NCBI RefSeq assembly: GCF_016808335.1
Contig: NC_053137.1
Span: 11,458,506-11,522,505, forward strand
DNA length: 64,000 bases
DNA from: Panicum virgatum
Lineage: Eukaryota > Streptophyta > Magnoliopsida > Poales > Poaceae
Reading direction: 5' to 3'
In this document: piece by piece, positions 57,656 through 64,000 of the stretch
How positions within the stretch are numbered: the stretch's first letter is position 1
Layout: every line of letters starts with the position of its first letter
Made by a program: the position numbers and the translations under genes
The notes under the pieces: generated by a model
What the model saw: the letters and a program-made list of their open reading frames with translations, nothing else
The model's database searches: none
What the model was told of the DNA's origin: nothing

Positions 57656-58206
57656 TTAGGAGGTGCTTCTAGTTGTTTTTGTATTTTTGTTATGAACATG
57701 TCGTCATATTATACTTATTTCGTTCTTATGCATCACCTATTTCGTTCTCAGTTGCGTATGTGTATGAATTGCTAAATTATAATTTTTATATTCATCTACT
57801 TTACTAACGATTTTTATTTCTATCCAAAATATCTAAAACCACATCTAATGCCGCACTGCCGCACTGGCGTTCAAGGTTTATCTTGGGAGGAGGGGCCTGC
57901 CGCCCCCCTGCCGGTCGGCTGCCTGGCCTACCGCCCCGCCACCGGGCGGCGGGTACCTGCCGCCCGGCTGCCGGGCGGCGGTCTCTCCCCAGGAGCCAAA
58001 ATGCGATTAAAATAAATTTTCTTTACATTCAGATCTCTACCGCCCGGCAGGAGGGCGATAGGGTGCCGGCCGCCCCGCAGCCGGCGGTAGGGGTACAAAA
58101 CTGTAAATTATAAAACCGAAAATATATTTCTGTAAAAAACGATTTTGAAAAATATAAAAATAAAAAAACGCTCGAATAAAGCCCGAATGCTTTTGTTTCG
58201 ATCGGG

Positions 58207-58664
58207 CTGCTTATTAGACTCGGCCCACTAAGACTATCGGATCAAAAAAAATTTAGGTTGTGACGTGCTTCACGACTATAGGTAATTTAGAGCGTGAGAG
58301 ATCATAATAAATGTTTAATCAGCTAAGGTGTGTTTTCCTTGCTGATTTTTTTAAAAAATAACTTGTTTGGCTGTATTTCTTTTTGCTTGTATCACAGTGC
58401 GCTCGTAGAAACAAAAGCATCGTGGCGCATATGATTATTTTCACAGAGGTATTCCATGTTAAGAAAGACTAGGGAAAAAAATGTTAGATGTAAAATTGTA
58501 AATAACATAATGACATTAATACATGATGTAAAATCATCCAGTGTTGTATCATTATACAATTTATTTGACTGGCTATATTTTTAAAATATATAATGTCTTA
58601 AACTTTGGTTCGGATATTCCTGGTGTATCCTCCGCTCAGACTGATTGTTAAAATCATCAGGAAA
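58207..58664 (+). repeat. Diverged repeat, left copy
   Basis: Contains GGTTGTGACGTGCTTCACGA, GGTAATTTAGAGCGTGAGAG, GTAAAATCATCCAGTG and GTTAAAATCATCAGGA, which recur in the same order at 61,757-61,992. It is itself bracketed by TTTTGTTTCGATCGGGCTGC (58,192-58,211) and TTTTGTTTCAATCGGGCTGC (58,667-58,686). Confidence 0.85.
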
Positions 58665-58689
58665 CTTTTTGTTTCAATCGGGCTGCTTT

Positions 58690-61600
58690 TTGTCACAGTC
58701 CTGCAAAAAAAAATGAAATGAATTTTCCCCGCCGGGCCCACACGTCAGCCTCCTTCCCTCCCTCCTCTGTTTTGCTCGGTGCCGCACCGCACGCGTCGCC
58801 CGTCGCCGGCGTTCAACCTCGCGAGACGCGCCACGTGCCGGCCATCTTCGCGTTCCGTGCCGCCGCTTCACTCTTCCCCTCGCCCTTTCCTTATCTGCGC
58901 ACGACCGGCCTCGCTTCCCCGCAAACCCTAGCCCCGTTCCCCTTCTCCGCCCGCTGCCGCTCCGAGCTCTGCTCGCCGCCCGCCGCCGCGATTCGCCGCC
59001 CTCGGTGAGTGCCGCGCCGATTCTTCGCGGGGGGAGCATCGCCTAACCCTCCTCGACCCATTCCCCTCCTCACCCGGCCCTTTCCCCTCCCCTGCAGGGC
59101 TGCCGCCGCGCCGGTTCGCCGCGCGCGCCGCCCCTGTTCGTCGCGCCGCACGTCCGCCGCTGCTCCTTGCTTGCGTCACCGCCGGTGAGGCTCGCCGCCA
59201 CCTCCTCATCTCCCCTTCCCCGCTCTGGCCCTGCCTCGCCGCGCCGCCTCGCGCCGCCGTCCGCCGGCGCCGCCGCGTCGCGCACGCCGCGCGCGTGGGC
59301 GCGCCCAGGCGCGGGGTCAAGGCAGGCCTTGGCCTTGACCCGGCCTGGTGGTGCCGCCCGCCCCCCTGGGCCCACCTGTCGGTGGCCGGGGTGGCTGCCC
59401 TCGGGTGTGCCTAGCTTTTAGCTAGGGTTTTATTAGGTTTTATATTTCTGCAAACTTGCAAAATTTGTAGAAATTCATGTATAACTCCAAAAATTATGAA
59501 ACTTATTTTGTTGGATTCCTCTAAATGAAATCTACTTAGGAAAATTATTGTTTTGCATGTTACCTTGCTATAGATTTATCTATAGTTTTATCTTGCAAAA
59601 GTGAGTTTAATGCTTATTTATTTGTGCTTTGCTCTAAAAATTCCAAACTAAATTTTGTTAGACTCCTTGTGAGGTGTAGTTTTCAGTGGTGCAACTTGTT
59701 CACATGTTTCCTTGCTGTTTATTAAAGTTTTAGTTTGTTTTTTTATGCTTTATATGAAAATGGTTTAATATAGAACTTTGCGCTGGAAAGTGGTAAAATG
59801 GCAAAACAAGTTTTGTTAGCCTTGTGTTCCTGCCTAGTTTCCATGATAATTTTCTTGGATTTGTTTAGCTAAGTTTGGATGCCTTTCCCGATTTATCTTG
59901 CTTAGAGTAGCTGAAAATTAATCTATTTATGGTTATTTACAGGAAAATACTTTTGCTTCAAAACCAATTTTCATGAGTTCTTTGCATTGTCCTCTGCATG
60001 CTCAAATTGTTTCATGATTTATGCTTATTGTTAAGTTGATTTCTTAATTCTTGCATTGCATTCATGCATTATAGTGACCGAGCCGTCGGAGAACGAACCC
60101 GTAGAGCCCACCGAGTCCGTGGAGCCTGAACCCGAAATCCCGTTCGTGGTCGAGCCCGAAGTTAACCCAGGCAAGCAGCTAAGCATGATTCCTTACTTCT
60201 ATTTAATCTGAGTTAGTTAGTTACATCACCGGGTAATGTGGGGTTATATAGTATGTATTGCATTTTTATATCTATCTTTATGCATAATCCATCCTTGATT
60301 TGTTATCCCTATTCTTGGCACTAGTTAGTTAGTTAATTACTTAACTTGACTAGATGCTTAGCCCTGCTTAGAATACTTCTATTGCTCGCTAGACAGGAAT
60401 GGTTTGGAGGATCACACTTACCGATAATCCTTGATCGCACTGGTTTGGTTGGGTTGTTAAGAGTTTGGTAGTATCGAGATTCGAGCGGAATGTTAGGGCC
60501 TAGAGAATGAAGTCACATGGGCATAGTCCGCTTGGATCGATTAAGGACCGAGTGGACGACGTCGGTTTTGAACACCTTTCCGTGCTACCACATATCCAAT
60601 ATAATGGTATGGATGAGCCAATTACCTTCTTTGACTTGATCATTGATGTGCAGTGCTAGCTACGTGGCTACGGGCTATGCAGAGAGGCTTAGTGTGTCCC
60701 CAGGTGGACTTATGTGTAGGAAAGTTTAGAAATGTCCCTGGTGGAACTAAGTCTCTACTCGTAAGCTAGGTGTGAGGTTCAATGATCGAGACTTGTTGGG
60801 AACGGTTGACGTGAGTACCCCCTTGCCCGGCGTGATCGGTTGGGTGAGTCGCATGGTCCTCGCGTCGTGTGGGTAAAGTAGTACACCCTTGCAAGGTTAT
60901 AATCAATTCGAATTGCCGCGCTCTCGGTTATGAGCACGCTCTTTATCCCATGAACTACTCATAGATTTTCGATTGTGATGGGAATGGTTCATGTTATAGT
61001 TATGATCAGTTGTAGATTATATTACTCTCTTAATCAACTAAAAGTGTTTGGGGTTGGGCAAGATTAATTAATTCTGATAGGTGATAGTGTAGAGAGCTAA
61101 TGCTTATGTAATAATTAATTAACCTTAAAGCTTTTACTTGAGCTATTGCATAATCCTTGTTTTTGTAATCGCGTAAGTCTTGCGAGTACCTTTTGTACTC
61201 AGGTTGCTTTCTAAACCTAGTTGCAGGTGAGCCGGAAGTGGTGTTCGGCCACTTCTACCCCGCTGATCCGAACGCGGGGGAAGAGTAGGTCGTGGTGGTT
61301 GTAATGATGTCCTTAAGCAATGCGTCATTACTTTAGTAAGTCTTTATCGTAATCGAGTTTCGGGAGAGCTTGTAAATGCAATAAACTTTATGTTTCTGCT
61401 TAATATGACTTTCGTGAGCCCAAGACTTGTAAGTGAAGCTTGAAACCCACCTATATTGATCTTGTAATGTTAAGTTGTGAACTCTGTTAATATAAAACTG
61501 CTCTTTGTGGATTATTAGTGATGTATTCGATTGTAAATAGTATGTGTATATGCTGATCCTGGGCGTATGTTGGAGCACATACCGGGACTACCGGATTTGA

Positions 61601-61750
61601 TATTATTTTGGATGAATGACGTGTCGGTTATTCGTGTCTCTAGATGTGGGATAACACGTGGTATGCTCTCTGGCAAGCACATGTTAACTCTCATCTGGAT
61701 GATAATGACTGACGATTTATTTAAAATAGTATCAAATTGGACGGTTCTCA
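58690..61750 (+). mobile_element. LTR-like gypsy-type repeat with short acidic coding-like exons
   Basis: A GC-rich first part (58,730-59,410) has GTGAGT and CAG splice-like words, then an AT-rich part beginning TTAGCTAGGGTTTTATTAGG with CATGTATAACTCCAAAAATT, phrases typical of long gypsy LTRs in grasses. Two short coding-like pieces stand out: 60,075-60,170 reads EPSENEPVEPTESVEPEPE... and 61,228-61,289 reads EPEVVFGHFYPADPNAGEE and a stop, preceded by CAG. Terminal TG/CA and a target duplication were not found, so boundaries are approximate. It may be a solo LTR. Confidence 0.5.
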
Positions 61751-61756
61751 CACTTT

Positions 61757-61992
61757 TAGACTCGGCGCAGTCAGACTCTCGCCTATCGGATAAAAAAAAA
61801 AGGTTGTGACGTGCTTCACAACTATAGCCTATAGGTAATTTAGAGCGTGATAGATCATAATATGAAGTAAAATCATCCGGTGTCAGATCATTATACGATT
61901 TATTTGATCGGCTATATTCTGAAAATGTATAGCGTCTTAAATTTGGTTCATGTATCCCCCTGCTGAGACCGACAGTTAAAATCATCAGGAAT
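61757..61992 (+). repeat. Diverged repeat, right copy
   Basis: Shares ordered blocks with 58,207-58,664 (GGTTGTGACGTGCTTCACAA, GGTAATTTAGAGCGTGATAG, AGTAAAATCATCCGGTGT, GTTAAAATCATCAGGA) but lacks about 200 internal bases. Confidence 0.85.
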
Positions 61993-62503
61993 AATTACCC
62001 CGATCCAGGGCCGGATTTAAGCTGTGCTTTTTATTTATCCATTCAAAAGATTATAAGTTGATTTTTAGCACTCCCTCAACTATAAACACAGACAAATTGC
62101 CCGCCCCAACTGTTGATGCGCACAATATGTTTCGAGTAGTTTCACCTCTCCATAATCGATGTTTTATTTTCAAATTCATGTCAAGTTGTTCAAAAAATTT
62201 TATATTTCGAGTAGTGAAAGTCTAGTAGGCAAACTCACCATCGCTGGATGTGGTCCCATTCACCGACCCGGGTTTTTGCTAGTGTCGCCGCGTCCGCGTG
62301 GCCTCCACGCGCGGCTGACAGCGACGGCGGCTGCCACCACCCCCGTCGACCGCCGTGGCCCCACCAGCGCCGCCGCGGCCTCCCACCTTTTGACGGTTTG
62401 ACCACGCCTCCCCCTCCCCCTCTCCGCCCCCTCTCCTCCGAGTGACCGTACGCCGTGCCCCGCCAATCGCCGAAACCCTAGGGGGGCGCCACCGATCGCC
62501 GGC
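61993..62503. other. Intergenic and 5' leader of the CIAO1 gene
   Basis: The left half is AT-rich with nothing recognised. 62,270-62,503 is GC-rich and contains a telo-box-like GAAACCCTAGGG at 62,472-62,483, about 20 bases before the ATG, a motif common in housekeeping plant promoters. Confidence 0.5.
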
Positions 62504-63023
62504 ATGGACGGCGCCGCGGCGGCGGCCGCGGAGCTGCGCGAGGCCCACCGCCTGGCGGGCCACGCCGACCGCGTGTGGGCGCTCGCCTGGAACCCCGCCG
62601 GCGCCGGCCCCGTCCTCGCCTCCTGCGGCGGCGACAAGACCGTGCGGATCTGGAAGCGCGCCCCCGACGGCGCCTGGCGCTGCTCGGTAAGCCGCCAAGC
62701 CCCTCCTCCTCCTCCCCCGGTAGCTTCGATTTCTCGCGTAGGAGCTGGCTGAGGGGTTGGCGCGACGCCGATTAGCTTCGCTCGATTGACCGATTCCGCC
62801 GGCTTTGGTTGGGTTTCCCTTCCCGTCAGGACGTGCTGGAGGACACGCACAACCGCACGGTGAGGTCCTGCGCCTGGTCCCCCGACGGGAGGCTGCTGGC
62901 CACCGCGAGCTTCGACGCCACCACCGCCGTGTGGGAGTACAACGGCGCGGACTTCGAGTGCGTCGCCACTCTGGAGGTGAGTTCGCTGGGCTTGAGGATC
63001 GTGGCTGGGCGGCCCCGCCACCG

Positions 63024-63058
<35 letters not shown>

Positions 63059-63564
63059 GTTCGTGCGGACGCTGACTCTGCCGCCGCGGGTGCGCAGGGG
63101 CACGAGAACGAGGTGAAGAGCGTGTCGTGGAGCCCGTCTGGTTTGCTGCTCGCGACGTGCAGCCGGGACAAGATGGCGTGGATATGGGAGGTGCAGCCGG
63201 GGAACGAGTACGAGTGCGTGTCGGTGCTGCCGGGGCACACGCAAGACGTCAAGATGGTGCAGTGGCACCCTTTGCTCGATATTCTGGTCTCTGTCAGCTA
63301 TGATAATACAATCAGGGTAAGAACTTTGTCCGACTGAACAAACGCGTTTGTTATGTGATTGCGTTAGCTTGTCCTGTGTATTGTGATTGCCGTCTTCTCT
63401 TTCCTAGTCGCATTGCTATTTTGGGATGCTATGTAACTCAGGAGCCTATTTATTCACCTGCTATTAAAATTGTTTGATATGGCAGCTCGTATGATGCAGG
63501 TCTGGGCTGATGACGGTGATGACGAGTGGCACTGTGTACAGACGTTAACTGAAGACAATAACTG
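62504..63564 (+). CDS. CIA1: CIAO1 / Cia1 WD40 protein of cytosolic iron-sulphur assembly, 5' part
   Basis: Four exons lie in the window: 62,504-62,686, 62,830-62,976, 63,098-63,316 and 63,500-63,564. The first three keep phase 0, the last ends in phase 2 before a GTAAGG donor, and the next exon is beyond 64,000. The ~204 residues give WD40 blades: [13 protein letters not shown] with [27 protein letters not shown] with [26 protein letters not shown] with [20 protein letters not shown] with NTIRVW, and [13 protein letters not shown] at the right end. These match the CIAO1 family, a seven-bladed propeller that in the CIA targeting complex (with MMS19 and FAM96/AE7-type protein) hands [4Fe-4S] clusters to cytosolic and nuclear enzymes. 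Family assignment is strong; the C-terminal half is outside. Confidence 0.94.
63025..63057 (+). repeat. (CTG)11 microsatellite in CIAO1 intron 2
   Basis: Eleven CTG units between the GTGAGT donor and the CGCAG acceptor of a 121-base intron, so the repeat makes up over a quarter of the intron. Confidence 0.92.
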
Positions 63565-64000
63565 GTAAGGAGCTGTTTGGTATAATTGCTCTTTTTGTCG
63601 CCTTGTTTATTACTTTATACATCACATCCTAACCATTAATGAACTAAATTTCAGCTTCGTTTGCCTGGATCTGCTAAATCACTGCCTGAAATTTCATCCC
63701 ATTTTATTTCTTCTGCACTGCATTGTTGTTCATTCTACAATTTGGACTAAATTGTTGTCTATGAAAACCACCTTAAATATTTTGCCTGTGCAAATTTTTA
63801 ATCAGTCTCCATTTCACGTACATCTTCCCCTGCTCTCACTTTGCTGAAACACCATTCTGGGTTTGTGTCAAGCATACAAAGTTAACAATGTGTTTTTGTA
63901 GATTTGCAGTTAAGTTGTAGGGTTTTTTTTTTCACAGTTCCTTGTTGAGATCAATTTTATGCTACCCCTCTTACAAAATATATGACCAATAGATAGTTTT
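63565..64000 (+). other. CIAO1 intron running to the window edge
   Basis: Begins GTAAGG at 63,565. AT-rich, with no further WD40 exon recognised before the end. Confidence 0.6.

Larger units (their letters stand above)
56568..58171. mobile_element. MULE-type element with about 180-bp inverted repeats and 9-bp target duplication
   Basis: The target site TCGAATAAA is exact at 56,559-56,567 and 58,172-58,180. The left arm (56,568-56,745) returns inverted at 57,986-58,171: for example TTTTTCAAAATCGTTTTTTA on the left and TAAAAAACGATTTTGAAAAA on the right. Both arms carry GCCCGGC/GCCGGGC-rich blocks. The left arm is followed by TATATAAAAGG at 56,766-56,776 and a GA-rich leader. The interior holds small exon-like pieces and a tandem duplication, without a transposase core. 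Confidence 0.88.

Noticed and set aside
58730..59420. GC-rich 5' gene-like segment with GTGAGT and CAG words
   Set aside because: No continuous coding frame or domain. It leads directly into LTR-like sequence and is better read as the GC-rich part of a repeat.

Overview
This is plant nuclear DNA, almost certainly from a grass and probably a panicoid one. The signs are very GC-rich coding exons beside AT-rich spacers, small introns with GT/AG borders, a Tat-lineage Ty3/gypsy retrotransposon, Stowaway-like MITEs, and several copies of a MITE whose ends resemble GGCCTTGTTTAGTT. There are no operons, no CRISPR array and no bacterial signals. Exon borders come from reading splice sites and reading-frame phase by eye, not from transcripts.

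Layout. 1-4.1 kb is repeat debris, starting with what looks like the 3' part of a long gypsy-type LTR. 4.2-5.2 kb holds a single-exon DC1 (Cys/His-rich) protein gene. 7,747-21,060 is one complete LTR retrotransposon of 13.3 kb. It has 1.44-kb LTRs bounded by TGTCGG...CCG(A/T)CA and a perfect 5-bp target duplication (CCATT). Its pol is broken by a large internal deletion and two in-frame TAG codons, and an intron-bearing gene runs antisense between pol and the 3' LTR. 22.4-26.1 kb holds a two-exon gene for a small membrane-anchored protein.

28.4-41.8 kb is a dispersed tandem cluster of four LEA_2 / NDR1-HIN1-like (NHL) genes plus a short relic of a fifth, in orientations -, -, +, (relic -), -. 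One copy (31.1-31.8 kb) carries a single-base frameshift. MITEs, a MULE-type element with 460-bp inverted repeats and a tRNA-derived SINE lie between them. 44.4-44.8 kb encodes a divergent acidic ribosomal stalk protein P2.

47.1-53.5 kb is a complete 24-exon LRR-malectin receptor kinase gene of 1,035 codons. 54.4-54.9 kb (minus strand) is a plastid ferredoxin gene with a one-base insertion just before its first iron-sulphur cysteine. 56.6-58.2 kb is a second MULE-type element with a 9-bp target duplication. 58.7-61.8 kb is LTR-like repeat flanked by diverged copies of one sequence. The right edge (62.5 kb onward) starts a CIAO1 gene, the WD40 protein of cytosolic iron-sulphur assembly, which continues past the window.

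The genes are independent plant loci rather than one pathway. The NHL cluster (W-box motifs near two copies), the receptor kinase and the DC1 protein are families often linked to defence or stress signalling, and ferredoxin and CIAO1 both concern iron-sulphur clusters, but adjacency alone does not show joint function.
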